DNA of 64,000 nt from Gammaproteobacteria bacterium (GCA_029289235.1 JARFTZ010000061.1:1-64000); one strand, 5' to 3'. Positions 17,498-26,432 are shown, counted from the stretch's first letter. Numbers and translations are program-made. Notes: generated by a model not told the origin, from the letters alone.

Positions 17498-18322
17498 ATG
17501 ATCGCCGCCTACGCTTCCCCGCTCGAACGCGTCTGGTACTACGCCTTCCGCATCATCTGCGGGCTGGTGCTGGTGTTCCTGATGTTGCCGATCCTGGTCA
17601 TCGCGCCGCTGTCGTTCAACGCCGACTCCTTCCTGCTCTACCCGATGTCGGGTTTCTCCCTGCAGTGGTACGAAGAGTTCTTCACCTCGCCGGCCTGGCG
17701 GCAGGCCTTCATGAACAGCTGCATCGTCTCGCCGTTCGCCACGCTGCTGGCGATGGCGCTCGGTACACCGGCCGCCGTTGGCCTCACGCGCATCGACTTT
17801 CCCGGCAAGGCAGTGCTGACATCGATCCTGATCTCGCCGATGGTCGTGCCGGTGGTCATCGTCGGCGTCGCCACTTACCTCGTTTTTGCCCCGGCCGGTC
17901 TGTCGGGCAGTTACATCGGGCTGATCCTGGTGCATGCCGCGCTGGGTGTGCCCTTCGTCGTCACCACCGTCTCGGCCACCCTGCAGGGCTTCGACTTCAA
18001 CCTGGTGCGCGCCGCCGCCAGCCTCGGTGCCAATCCGCTGACCGCCTTCTTCAAGGTCACCCTGCCGCTCGTCGCACCCGGCGTGATCTCCGGCGGACTG
18101 TTCGCCTTCGGCACCTCGTTCGACGAGGTCGTCGTCACGCTGTTCCTCGCCGGCCCCGAGCAGAGCACGCTGCCGCGCCAGATGTTCGCCGGCATCCGCG
18201 AAAACATCAGCCCGACCATCGCCGCCGTGGCGACGATCCTCACCGTCATGTCCACGCTGATGCTGATCACCCTGGAATGGCTGCGCCGACGTAGCGAGCG
18301 CACGCGCGGTCAGGGACGCTGA
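17498..18322 (+). CDS. ABC transporter permease 2 (PotC-like)
   Basis: Second inner-membrane channel subunit, 274 aa, of normal PotC length with six predicted helices. The EAA loop reads AAASLGANPLTAFFKVTLPL near residues 170-190, followed by GVISGGLFAFGTSFDE, typical of PotC/PotI. The ATG at 17498 follows AAGGAG. It forms a heterodimer with permease 1 and docks the ATPase encoded first in the operon. The gabD start is 36 nt downstream. Confidence 0.9.
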   Translation: MIAAYASPLERVWYYAFRIICGLVLVFLMLPILVIAPLSFNADSFLLYPMSGFSLQWYEEFFTSPAWRQAFMNSCIVSPFATLLAMALGTPAAVGLTRIDFPGKAVLTSILISPMVVPVVIVGVATYLVFAPAGLSGSYIGLILVHAALGVPFVVTTVSATLQGFDFNLVRAAASLGANPLTAFFKVTLPLVAPGVISGGLFAFGTSFDEVVVTLFLAGPEQSTLPRQMFAGIRENISPTIAAVATILTVMSTLMLITLEWLRRRSERTRGQGR

Positions 18323-18358
18323 CTCAACCCACCCCAAATTCACCGACTGGAGCCCCGC

Positions 18359-19819
18359 ATGCTCAAACTTAAAGACAATGGCATTTTTTGCCAGCAATGC
18401 CTGATCGACGGAACCTGGGTAAACGCTGACTCGGGGGATACGATCACGGTCCGGAATCCCGCTACCTCCGAAACGTTGGGAACCGTACCGAGGATGGGCG
18501 CCGCCGAGACGCGCCGGGCCATCGACGCCGCCAACGCCGCCCTGCCCGGCTGGCGTGCGAAGACGGCCGGCGAGCGCGCGAAGCTGCTACGCCGCTGGTA
18601 CGAGCTGCTGCTGGAAAACCAGGACGATCTCGGCCTGCTGATGACCTCCGAACAGGGCAAGCCGCTCGCCGAGGCCAAGGGCGAGATCGCCTACGCCGCG
18701 AGCTACCTTGAATGGTTCGCCGAGGAGGGCAAGCGCGCCTACGGCGAGATCGTGCCGCCCAACGTCGCCGGCCGGCGCATCCTCGTCACCCGCGAACCGG
18801 TCGGCGTCTGCGCGGCGATCACCCCGTGGAACTTCCCGGCCGCGATGATCACCCGCAAGGCCGGTGCCGCGCTCGCCGCCGGCTGCACGATGGTCGTCAA
18901 GCCCGCCAGCCAGACGCCGTTCTCGGCGCTGGCGCTCGCCGAACTCGCCGTGCGCGCCGGCATTCCGGCCGGCGTGTTCAACGTCGTCACCGGCTCGGCC
19001 AAGGCCATCGGCGGCGAAATCTGCGCCAACCCCGTGGTGCGCAAGCTGTCCTTCACCGGCTCGACCGAGATCGGCTCGGAGCTGATCGCGCAGTGCGCGC
19101 CGACAGTCAAGAAATTGTCGATGGAACTCGGCGGCAATGCGCCGTTCATCGTCTTCGATGACGCCGACCTCGATGCCGCCGTCGCCGGCGCGATAGTTTC
19201 GAAATACCGAAACGCCGGCCAGACCTGTGTCTGCGCCAACCGCCTGCTGGTACAGGATGGCGTCTATGACGCCTTCGCCGAGAAGCTCGCTACGGCCGTG
19301 AGTGAATTGAAGGTCGGCAACGGCGTCGAACCGGGCGTCACGCAAGGCCCGCTGATCGACCAGTACGCTGTCGACAAGGTCGAGGAGCTGATCGCCGACG
19401 CGCGCGAGAAGGGAGCCCGCATCGTTTGCGGCGGACAGCGGCACGCGCTCGGGCAAACCTTCTTCGAGCCGACGGTCCTCGCCGACGTGACGCGGGAGAT
19501 GCGCGTCGCCCGCGAGGAAATCTTCGGCCCGGTCGCCCCCCTGTTCCGTTTCCAGACCGAGGAAGACGCGATCCGCATGGCCAACGACACTGAATTCGGC
19601 CTCGCCTCGTACTTCTTCGCCCGCGACGTCGGACGCATCTTCCGCGTCTCCGAGGCCCTCGAATACGGCATGGTCGGGGTGAACACCGGCCTCATTTCCA
19701 CCGAAGTCGCGCCATTCGGCGGCGTCAAGGCCTCCGGCCTCGGTCGCGAAGGTTCGCGCCACGGGCTCGACGACTACCTCGAAATCAAATACGTCTGCGT
19801 CGCCGGACTCGACCGCTAG
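18359..19819 (+). CDS. gabD: Succinate-semialdehyde dehydrogenase (NAD(P)+)
   Basis: Aldehyde dehydrogenase of 486 aa oxidising succinate semialdehyde to succinate, the last step of GABA degradation. Length and sequence match E. coli GabD: AITPWNFPAAMITRK at the cofactor site, general-base Glu in MELGGNAPF, and catalytic Cys in NAGQTCVCANR (a second Cys two residues on is typical of GabD). The start at 18359 has GGAG upstream. Cotranscription with the importer and gabT indicates that imported amine is funnelled into the citric acid cycle. Confidence 0.93.
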   Translation: MLKLKDNGIFCQQCLIDGTWVNADSGDTITVRNPATSETLGTVPRMGAAETRRAIDAANAALPGWRAKTAGERAKLLRRWYELLLENQDDLGLLMTSEQGKPLAEAKGEIAYAASYLEWFAEEGKRAYGEIVPPNVAGRRILVTREPVGVCAAITPWNFPAAMITRKAGAALAAGCTMVVKPASQTPFSALALAELAVRAGIPAGVFNVVTGSAKAIGGEICANPVVRKLSFTGSTEIGSELIAQCAPTVKKLSMELGGNAPFIVFDDADLDAAVAGAIVSKYRNAGQTCVCANRLLVQDGVYDAFAEKLATAVSELKVGNGVEPGVTQGPLIDQYAVDKVEELIADAREKGARIVCGGQRHALGQTFFEPTVLADVTREMRVAREEIFGPVAPLFRFQTEEDAIRMANDTEFGLASYFFARDVGRIFRVSEALEYGMVGVNTGLISTEVAPFGGVKASGLGREGSRHGLDDYLEIKYVCVAGLDR

Positions 19820-19852
19820 ACACCCATCACGCCCCTTTCAGGAGACCCGCAA

Positions 19853-21160
19853 ATGAATTCGATGACCGATCTGAAAACCCAGACCAACGACGCCCTGATG
19901 GCGCGGCGCGCGGCGGCACTGCCGCGCGGCGTCGCGCAGGCACACGGCGTGTTTGCCGTGCGCGCCGAGAACGCCGAAATATGGGACGTCGAGGGCCGTC
20001 GCTGGATCGATTTCTGTGCCGGCATCGCGGTGGTCAACACCGGCCACTGCCACCCGAAGGTCATGGCCGCCGCCCGCGCGCAACTTGACAACTTCACCCA
20101 CACCTGCTTCCAGGTCGTCGCCTACGAATCCTACGTCCGCCTCGCCGAGCGTCTGAACGCACTGGCGCCGGGAAAAACGCCGAAAAAGACCTTCTTCATG
20201 AACACCGGCGCCGAAGCGGTTGAAAACGCCGTCAAGGTCGCCCGCGCCTACACCGGGCGCAGCGGCATCATCGCCTTCAACGGCGCGTTCCACGGGCGCA
20301 CGATGTTCTCGCTGGCGCTGACCGGCAAGGTCGATCCTTACAAGAAGGGCTTCGGGCCGTTTCCGGCCGAGGTCTATCACGCGCCCTTCCCCGATCCGCT
20401 GCACGGCGTGTCGATCGACGACGCGATGCACGGCCTCGCACTGATCTTCAAGAACGACATCGAGGCCAGCAGAGTCGCCGCGATCATCGTCGAACCGGTC
20501 CAGGGCGAAGGCGGCTACATCCCGGCCCCGGCGGAGTTCCTGCAGCGCCTGCGCGCGCTGTGCGACGAACACGGCATCGTCCTGATCGTCGACGAGATCC
20601 AGACCGGTGCGGCCCGCTGCGGCAAGTTTTTTGCTCATGAACACGCCGGCGTCGAGGCCGATGTCATTACCCTGGCCAAGGGCCTCGGCGGCGGCATGAC
20701 ACTGTCGGCGGTCATCGGCAAGGCGGAAATCATGGACGCTGCGGTTCCCGGGGGACTCGGCTCGACCTACGCCGGCCACCCGGTCGCCGTAGCCGCCGCA
20801 CTGGCGGTGCTCGACGTGATCGAAGAGGAAAAGCTGGCCGATCGCGCCGCGATGCTCGGAGAGAAATGCCGCGCACGCCTGAACGCGATGCGCAGCCGCT
20901 TTGCCTGCATCGCCGACGTGCGCGGCCTCGGCGCGATGACCGCCGTCGAGTTCTGCCACGACGGCGACCCGAAGAAGCCGGCCGGCGAGATCGCCAGCGC
21001 GTTGAAGAACGAAGCCGCGAAGCGCGGTCTGCTACTGCTCAACTGCGGCAGCTACGGCAACGTGCTGCGCCTGATGCTGCCGCTGACGATTCCGGACAGC
21101 GTGCTTGGCGAAGGGCTCGACATTCTCGAAGCCGCGCTCGCCGCCGCGGTTTCGAAGTAG
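19853..21160 (+). CDS. gabT: 4-aminobutyrate aminotransferase
   Basis: Class III PLP-dependent aminotransferase, 435 aa, converting GABA and 2-oxoglutarate to succinate semialdehyde and glutamate. It shows the conserved FFMNTGAEAVENAVKVARAYT segment, the PLP Asp in LIVDEIQTG and the Schiff-base Lys in ITLAKGLGGGM near residue 270. Last gene of the operon, 33 nt after gabD, with GGAG before the start; a second Met lies four codons in. It could also accept 5-aminovalerate. It converges on the bfd-like gene 22 nt away; no clear terminator was found. Confidence 0.93.
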   Translation: MNSMTDLKTQTNDALMARRAAALPRGVAQAHGVFAVRAENAEIWDVEGRRWIDFCAGIAVVNTGHCHPKVMAAARAQLDNFTHTCFQVVAYESYVRLAERLNALAPGKTPKKTFFMNTGAEAVENAVKVARAYTGRSGIIAFNGAFHGRTMFSLALTGKVDPYKKGFGPFPAEVYHAPFPDPLHGVSIDDAMHGLALIFKNDIEASRVAAIIVEPVQGEGGYIPAPAEFLQRLRALCDEHGIVLIVDEIQTGAARCGKFFAHEHAGVEADVITLAKGLGGGMTLSAVIGKAEIMDAAVPGGLGSTYAGHPVAVAAALAVLDVIEEEKLADRAAMLGEKCRARLNAMRSRFACIADVRGLGAMTAVEFCHDGDPKKPAGEIASALKNEAAKRGLLLLNCGSYGNVLRLMLPLTIPDSVLGEGLDILEAALAAAVSK

Positions 21161-21182
21161 CCGAAGTAGCCGCGCACCACCA

Positions 21183-21410
21183 TCACCCCTTCTTGTGGTG
21201 GTGATGGTGATGTCCGTGGTGGAAATGATGGTGCTGGTGCCCCAGTTCCTCCAGCGCCCGTTTCAGGCAGCGCTTGGCCTCCGCCGCGCACTTTCCGCAT
21301 TCGCTGGCCACGCCCAGCATGTGCTTCAGATCCTTCAGCGAATGCGCGCCTTGCGTCGCCGCTTCGCGGATCTGCCGCTCGGTGACGGCTTTGCAGAGAC
21401 ATACGTACAT
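21183..21410 (-). CDS. bfd: Bacterioferritin-associated ferredoxin with His-rich tail
   Basis: 75-aa [2Fe-2S] protein. Residues 1-57 are a Bfd domain with cluster ligands Cys4, Cys6, Cys38 and Cys41 in the usual CxC ... CxxC spacing; Bfd passes electrons to bacterioferritin to release stored iron. Residues 58-75 are a tail with 12 histidines in 18 positions, absent from standard Bfd proteins (about 64 aa), suggesting an added metal-binding site. It lies directly downstream of two bacterioferritin genes on the same strand, 25 nt from the nearer one, so the three are probably one operon. Confidence 0.88.
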   Translation of the reverse strand: MYVCLCKAVTERQIREAATQGAHSLKDLKHMLGVASECGKCAAEAKRCLKRALEELGHQHHHFHHGHHHHHHKKG

Positions 21411-21435
21411 GGCCGTCCTCCGGGCGTGCGCCGGC

Positions 21436-21918
21436 TCAGTCCTCCGCGCTGCCCATGTGCGCCTGCAGGTAGTTCGGCAGCGTGACGCTCTCGATCAGGT
21501 CCTGCTGCGTTTCGAGCCAGTCGATCGCTTCTTCGCATTCTTCCAGAAAATCTTCCAGAAGATCGCGGCTGACGTAGTCCTGCTGCGCCTCGGCCAGTGC
21601 GACCGCCTCGACCAGCTGCGGCCGGTGGACTTCGCGTTCGGCCTTGAGGTCGCAGGCGAGACACTCGGCGGGATTCTCGCCGATCATCAGCTTGCCGAGA
21701 CTCTGCAGGTTGGGCAGCCCTTCAAGAAAGAGAATGCGCTCGATCAGTTTGTCCGCCTCCTTCATCACCCGGATCGACTGCTTGTACTGGTAATCGTTGA
21801 GCTTCTCCAGCCCCCAGTTGCGGAACATCCGCGCGTGCAGGAAATACTGGTTGATCGCGGTCAGCTCGTTCTTGAGGACCTTGTTCAGTACTTCGATGAC
21901 TTTCTTGTCGCCTTTCAT
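21436..21918 (-). CDS. bfr: Bacterioferritin, haem-binding subunit without ferroxidase site
   Basis: Ferritin-like iron storage subunit of 160 aa starting [15 protein letters not shown], collinear with E. coli Bfr. Met52, the haem axial ligand, is present. Of the diiron ferroxidase ligands Glu18 and Glu94 are kept but Glu51 is Val, His54 is Glu, and the E127/H130 positions read Cys and Ala. It should therefore bind haem but not oxidise iron. It pairs with the neighbouring subunit, which has the opposite pattern. The ATG at 21918 follows GAGGAG; the gene ends 25 nt before bfd and starts 10 nt after the other bfr ends. Confidence 0.88.
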   Translation of the reverse strand: MKGDKKVIEVLNKVLKNELTAINQYFLHARMFRNWGLEKLNDYQYKQSIRVMKEADKLIERILFLEGLPNLQSLGKLMIGENPAECLACDLKAEREVHRPQLVEAVALAEAQQDYVSRDLLEDFLEECEEAIDWLETQQDLIESVTLPNYLQAHMGSAED

Positions 21919-21928
21919 CGGTCGCTCC

Positions 21929-22417
21929 TCAGGCTGCCGGCGCCGCGCCGTCGATCTGGCTCTGCTTGTAGTTCTGCAGGCCGACCTGTTCGACCAGGCG
22001 TAGCTGCTTTTCGAGGAAATACGCGTGATCCATCTCCGTATCCTCAAGCTGGACGGTGAGCATGTCGCGCGAGACGTAATCCTGCAGTTTTTCACAGGCG
22101 GCAATGGCCTTTTTCAGGTTCCCCACGACGCGGTACTCGACGTCGAGATCGGCCTTGAGCATCTCGACGACCTCCTTGCCGATCTTCAGCGGCTCCCGCT
22201 TGACCATGTTCGGCACGCCTTCGAGAAACAGGATGCGCCGGATCAGCGCACGCGCATGCACGCGCTCGTGATCCGACTCGTGAAACGAATGCTCCGCGAG
22301 CCGCAGGAAGCCCATGTCCGCATACATCTCGCCGTGGATCAGGTACTGATCTATGGCCGCCAACTCCCCGGCCAGCAGATCGTTCAGGATGTCGATGGTT
22401 TTCTTGTCGCCCTTCAT
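21929..22417 (-). CDS. bfr: Bacterioferritin, ferroxidase subunit without haem ligand
   Basis: Second bacterioferritin subunit, 162 aa, [15 protein letters not shown] start. Glu18, Tyr25, Glu51, His54 and Glu94 are present, and the Glu-x-x-His pair near 128-131 ([10 protein letters not shown]) completes the diiron site with a one-residue offset. Position 52 is Arg instead of the haem ligand Met. It is thus the catalytic, haem-free partner of the next gene, an arrangement known from Neisseria and some pseudomonads, where the two subunits form mixed 24-mers. It is first in the predicted bfr-bfr-bfd operon. The ATG at 22417 follows GGAGA. Confidence 0.88.
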   Translation of the reverse strand: MKGDKKTIDILNDLLAGELAAIDQYLIHGEMYADMGFLRLAEHSFHESDHERVHARALIRRILFLEGVPNMVKREPLKIGKEVVEMLKADLDVEYRVVGNLKKAIAACEKLQDYVSRDMLTVQLEDTEMDHAYFLEKQLRLVEQVGLQNYKQSQIDGAAPAA

Positions 22418-22445
22418 GATGTCGTCTCCGCAATGTCGGCCCTGC

Positions 22446-22464
22446 CTTGCCGGCACTCGGCAAG
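22446..22464. promoter_or_regulatory. Palindrome upstream of the bacterioferritin operon
   Basis: CTTGCCG-GCACT-CGGCAAG is a perfect 7-bp inverted repeat with a 5-nt centre, 29 nt before the first bfr start codon. Its place fits an operator or leader hairpin. It does not resemble a Fur box, so the regulator is not proposed. Confidence 0.35.
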
Positions 22465-22658
22465 CGTGGCCGGAGATAGACTGCCGACGATGATTCGAGT
22501 TCCAGGCGGTCGGATCAAGGAGCCCTGTGCGATCGCTTCGGAGCGACGCCTCCAACCGTCACCCCAGTCGGCTCAGGATGTCGATTTTTTTAACACCGGA
22601 CAATCTTCCTGCCCACAAAAACACCTCAACATATTGATTAACACTTACTTTTTAAAAC

Positions 22659-22674
22659 AGGAACAGTACTTGCT
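22659..22674 (+). promoter_or_regulatory. Sigma-54-type -24/-12 promoter before the PEP-CTERM gene
   Basis: AGGAACAGTACTTGCT matches the RpoN consensus TGGCACN5TTGCW with GG and GC separated by exactly 10 nt. The predicted transcript would start near 22685, giving a leader of about 34 nt containing the AAAAGGAGAAG ribosome site. PEP-CTERM genes are often controlled by the PrsK/PrsR sigma-54 system, which supports the call. Confidence 0.6.
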
Positions 22675-22718
22675 AAAAACACTTCGAACGCAGATCAACT
22701 GCATAAAAAGGAGAAGAA

Positions 22719-23525
22719 ATGAGCAAGACCATTCAAAAAACCCTGGGAGTTGCCGGCGCAACCATCGCATTGGCGCTGACGGGCTCGGTAGCGATCGCTG
22801 CGCCGTTGCCGTCTGGCTGGACCTGTACGGGCAATTGCGGAACCAACACCGCCGCCGACGGTGTCGTGACGCTGGCCCCCGGCTTCAGTTCCTACGAGTG
22901 GATATCAACCGCTGGCGGCCTGGTCGGAGCTGGCACATTGCCCGTTGGAGCAACCGGCCAGGAAACCAACGGTTCTTTCGCAAAGACCCCAACGTTCACT
23001 GTAAGTTCGGGCGACAAACTGAACTTCTATTTCGACTACATCACCTCGGATGGCGTTGAGTACACCGAGTACGCCTGGGCCGGGCTATTCCAGGGCACCA
23101 GCACCTTCGACTCGTTCTTGTTTACTGCAAGAACCACGACCTCCGGCGACACCGTGCCAGGCTTTGGACTGCCGGGACTCGCCACCGGAGTAACGCTGAC
23201 GCCGTCCTCGACAGAAATCATCGATGGCGGCCCGGCCTTCTCGCCGCTGGGATCGTACTCAGGTTCCTGTTATGGCGGTACTGGCCAGGGCTGCGGTTAC
23301 ACCGGCTGGATTCAAATGGAGTACATCTTCGATACGGCCGGCACCTATTCACTTGGATTCGGTGTCACCAATGCGCTGGACCAGATTTACGACACGGCCT
23401 TCGCGATCGCCGGCGTAGCAATCAACGACGTGCCGATCAACGAAACGCCTGAACCCGCGACACTGGCACTGCTCGGCTTCGGCCTGGCCGGACTCGGCGC
23501 ACTGCGTCGCCGCAAGAACGCCTGA
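22719..23525 (+). CDS. PEP-CTERM sorting domain protein
   Basis: Exported surface protein of 268 aa. It has an N-terminal signal peptide (about 1-28, ending AIA-AP), a Gly/Ser/Thr-rich beta-type body with a few cysteines, and a C-terminal sorting signal at about 244-268: PEPATLALLGFGLAGLGAL followed by RRRKNA. The Pro-Glu-Pro, single helix and basic tail are what exosortase (EpsH/XrtA) recognises before anchoring or release to the exopolysaccharide matrix. No exosortase gene is in the window. It is monocistronic with a strong ribosome site (AAAAGGAGAAG) and a terminator after it; a sigma-54-type promoter precedes it. The body's function is unknown. Confidence 0.9.
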   Translation: MSKTIQKTLGVAGATIALALTGSVAIAAPLPSGWTCTGNCGTNTAADGVVTLAPGFSSYEWISTAGGLVGAGTLPVGATGQETNGSFAKTPTFTVSSGDKLNFYFDYITSDGVEYTEYAWAGLFQGTSTFDSFLFTARTTTSGDTVPGFGLPGLATGVTLTPSSTEIIDGGPAFSPLGSYSGSCYGGTGQGCGYTGWIQMEYIFDTAGTYSLGFGVTNALDQIYDTAFAIAGVAINDVPINETPEPATLALLGFGLAGLGALRRRKNA

Positions 23526-23583
23526 GGAGCCGTCAAGGCTCGCCGAGGCCGGCGCGCGCGATACTTGACACGCCGGCCCCCGG

Positions 23584-23618
23584 AAAAACCCCGCCACGGA
23601 AACGCCGCGGGGTTTTTT
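23584..23618. terminator. Bidirectional intrinsic terminator
   Basis: AAACCCCGC (23586-23594) pairs with GCGGGGTTT (23607-23615), followed by T's on the plus strand and, read the other way, also by a T-run. It sits between the convergent PEP-CTERM and ABC-F genes and can serve both. Confidence 0.85.
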
Positions 23619-23625
23619 GTTGCTT

Positions 23626-25557
23626 TCAGGACTCCGCCTCGATCTGTTCGGAAAGAAGCAGCCAGGCTTCCTCGCACTCGGCGAGCGCGTCGTTGACCGC
23701 CTGCAACTCCAGCCCGAGTTCACCGATTTCCTGTGGCGGCAGCGGCATGGACAGACGCGCCTCCAGATCGGCGCGCCGGGCCTCGAGTTCCGCCATGCGC
23801 TGCTCGGCCTTGGCCAGGTCGCGCTTCATCGCCTTCATCTGCGGCGTGATCTTCTTGTTGGCCGGAGGCAAAACCACGACGGGGGTTGCCACCTTCTCTT
23901 CCTTCAGGCTGACTTTCAATTCCTCCCGCGCACGCCGGGCTTCTTCGAGCAGATAGGCCTGGTAGTCGTCGAGATCGCCGTCGAACGGTGCGACGCCGCC
24001 ACGCGAGACCAGCCAGAACTCGTCGCACACCGAGCGCAGCAACGCACGGTCGTGGCTGACCAGCATCAGCGTACCCTCGAATTCGTTGAGCGCCACGGCC
24101 AGCGCCTCGCGCGTGGTGAGATCTAGGTGGTTGGTCGGTTCGTCGAGCAGCAGCAGATTCGGGCGTTGCCAGACAAGCATGGCCAGCACCAGGCGCGCCT
24201 TTTCGCCGCCGCTCATCGTGCCGACCGGCTGCTTGACCATGTCGCCGGTGAAGTTGAACGAGCCGAGGTAATTGCGCAGATCCTGTTCGCGCCCCGACTC
24301 GCCTTCGGGCAGATTCTCCTTGGCCAGGCGCACCATGTGCTCCAGCGGGTTGTCCTGCGGCCTCAGCACGTCGAGTTCCTGTTGGGCGAAGTAGCCGATC
24401 TGCAGCCCCTTGCCCTCGGTGACGGTGCCGTCAAGCGGCGCCAGCACGCGGGCGATCGTTTTCACCAGCGTCGATTTTCCCTGGCCGTTGGCGCCGAGGA
24501 TGCCGATGCGCTGGCCGGCGTTCACTGTGCGCGTCGCCTTGCGCACGATCACCGTCGGCGGCGTGCCGGGCGGGGCATCCTCCGGTGGCGGGTAGCCGCA
24601 GTCGGTATCGCGCAGAACCAGCATCGGATTGGGCAGGTTGGCCGGCTCCTTGAACTCGAAGGTGAATTCGGCGCTGGTCAGCACAGGAGCCAGCTTCTCC
24701 ATGCGCTCGAGCGCCTTGACCCGGCTCTGCGCCTGTTTGGCCTTGGTCGCCTTGGCCTTGAAGCGGTCGATGAATTTCTGCAGGTGCGCGATCCTTTCCT
24801 GCTGCTTGGCGTAGGCGCTCTGCTGCAGTTCGATCTGCTGCGCCCGCGTTTCCTCGAACGTGCTGTAGTTGCCTCCGTAGCGCGTCAGCTGGCCGTTGTC
24901 GATGTGCAGCGTGACGTTGGTGATCGCGTCGAGAAACTCGCGGTCGTGGCTGATGACGAGGAGCGTTCCGGCGTAGCGTTTCAGCCATGCTTCGAGCCAG
25001 ACGAGCGCGTCGAGGTCGAGGTGGTTGGTCGGCTCATCAAGCAGCAAAAGGTCGGACGGGCACATCAGCGCCCGCGCCAGCTGCAGGCGCATCCGCCAAC
25101 CGCCTGAGAAGCTGTTGACCGGCTTGTCGAGTTCCGTTGTCTTGAAGCCAAGGCCGAGGATCAATGCCTGCGCCCGCGCTTCCGCATCGTGCGAACCGGC
25201 GTCGTGCAGCACCATGTAGGCGTGTGCCATGCGTTCGCCGTCGCCCGAGGCTTCAGCCGCGGCGACCTCCGCCTGCGCCGCCGCCAGCGCCGAGTCGCCG
25301 GCGACGACGAAGTCGGTCGCACACTGCGCCGTCTCGGGCATTTCCTGCGCGACCTGCGCGATGCGCCAGCCGGGCGGCATGGCGAATTCGCCGCCGTCCT
25401 CGTGCAACGCGCCGTTGATCAGCGCGAACAGCGAGGATTTGCCCGCCCCGTTGCGTCCGACCAGGCCGACCTTCTCGCCGGGGTTTACGACCGCGGATGC
25501 CGCGTCGAGCAGTACCTTGGCGCCACGCCGCAGCGTGACGCCCTTGAGGACGATCAT
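23626..25557 (-). CDS. ABC-F family ATPase (YheS/Uup-like)
   Basis: Soluble protein of 643 aa with two ABC ATPase domains and no membrane segments, the ABC-F layout of ribosome-acting translation factors. Domain 1 (about 1-245) has GRNGAGKSS, SFSGGWRMRLQLARAL and LLLDEPTNHLDLDAL. A helical linker rich in K/R/Q (about 245-310) follows. Domain 2 (about 320-540) has GANGQGKST, TMSGGEKARLVLAML and LLLDEPTNHLDL. A charged coiled-coil C-terminus (about 545-643) resembles YheS/Uup. It abuts purU without a gap, suggesting cotranscription with thrH and purU. Confidence 0.9.
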   Translation of the reverse strand: MIVLKGVTLRRGAKVLLDAASAVVNPGEKVGLVGRNGAGKSSLFALINGALHEDGGEFAMPPGWRIAQVAQEMPETAQCATDFVVAGDSALAAAQAEVAAAEASGDGERMAHAYMVLHDAGSHDAEARAQALILGLGFKTTELDKPVNSFSGGWRMRLQLARALMCPSDLLLLDEPTNHLDLDALVWLEAWLKRYAGTLLVISHDREFLDAITNVTLHIDNGQLTRYGGNYSTFEETRAQQIELQQSAYAKQQERIAHLQKFIDRFKAKATKAKQAQSRVKALERMEKLAPVLTSAEFTFEFKEPANLPNPMLVLRDTDCGYPPPEDAPPGTPPTVIVRKATRTVNAGQRIGILGANGQGKSTLVKTIARVLAPLDGTVTEGKGLQIGYFAQQELDVLRPQDNPLEHMVRLAKENLPEGESGREQDLRNYLGSFNFTGDMVKQPVGTMSGGEKARLVLAMLVWQRPNLLLLDEPTNHLDLTTREALAVALNEFEGTLMLVSHDRALLRSVCDEFWLVSRGGVAPFDGDLDDYQAYLLEEARRAREELKVSLKEEKVATPVVVLPPANKKITPQMKAMKRDLAKAEQRMAELEARRADLEARLSMPLPPQEIGELGLELQAVNDALAECEEAWLLLSEQIEAES

Positions 25558-26424
25558 CTACTTGAAGACCACGGTCTTGTTGCCGTGCACCAGCACGCGG
25601 TCTTCCAGGTGGTAGCGCAGGCCGCGCGCGAGGACCGCCTTCTCGATGTCCTTGCCGTAGCGCACCATGTCGTCGACCGAGTCGGAGTGGTCGATGCGGA
25701 TCACGTCCTGCTCGATGATCGGCCCCTGGTCAAGTTCGCTGGTCACGTAGTGGCAGGTCGCGCCGATGAGCTTGACGCCGCGCTGGTAGGCCTGGTGGTA
25801 AGGCTTGGCGCCGACGAAGCTGGGCAGGAAGGAGTGGTGGATGTTGATGATCTGCCCCGGATAGTCGGCACACATGTCCGGCGGAATGATCTGCATGTAG
25901 CGGGCGAGGACCATCGTGTCGCCGCGCACCTCTTCATACAGGCGGCGGATCTCGGCGTAGGCTGCTTCCTTGTTGTCCGCCGTCACCGGCACGTGATGGA
26001 AGGGGATGCCGTGCCACTCGACGAAGCCTCGGAAGGTGTCGTGGTTCGAGATGATGCAGGGAATCTCGATATCGAGCTCCTTCGACTGCCAGCGCGCCAG
26101 CAGGTCGTACAGACAGTGCTCCTGCTTGCTGACCATGATGACGACGCGCTTCTTCACCGCCGAGTCATTGATCTGCCACTGCATCTGCATTTCTTCGGCG
26201 ATCGGCCGGAAACGCTCGCGGAACTCGGCAAGGTGGAACGGCAGCGAATCGGCCTTGATGTCGATGCGCATGAAATACCGGCTGTCACCGTTGTTGTTGT
26301 CCGAGTGATAGCGCGATTCGAGAATCCAACCGTTGTGTTCGGCGATGAACCCGGCGACGCGGGCGACGATGCCGACGCGGTCGGGGCATGAGGCGGAAAG
26401 GGTGTAGTAGCGTTGCGAATACAT
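25558..26424 (-). CDS. purU: Formyltetrahydrofolate deformylase
   Basis: Hydrolyses 10-formyl-THF to formate and THF, balancing one-carbon pools and feeding formate to PurT. 288 aa with an N-terminal ACT domain (about 5-85: YYTLSASCPDRVGIVARVAGF) and a formyltransferase-type catalytic domain from about 90. The catalytic His lies in IINIHHSFLPSFVGAKPY, and a C-terminal acidic site (SELDQGPIIEQDV) matches the family. The start overlaps no other gene; thrH ends 8 nt upstream, and the ABC-F gene begins directly after the stop codon. Confidence 0.93.
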   Translation of the reverse strand: MYSQRYYTLSASCPDRVGIVARVAGFIAEHNGWILESRYHSDNNNGDSRYFMRIDIKADSLPFHLAEFRERFRPIAEEMQMQWQINDSAVKKRVVIMVSKQEHCLYDLLARWQSKELDIEIPCIISNHDTFRGFVEWHGIPFHHVPVTADNKEAAYAEIRRLYEEVRGDTMVLARYMQIIPPDMCADYPGQIINIHHSFLPSFVGAKPYHQAYQRGVKLIGATCHYVTSELDQGPIIEQDVIRIDHSDSVDDMVRYGKDIEKAVLARGLRYHLEDRVLVHGNKTVVFK

Positions 26425-26432
26425 GGCGAGGG

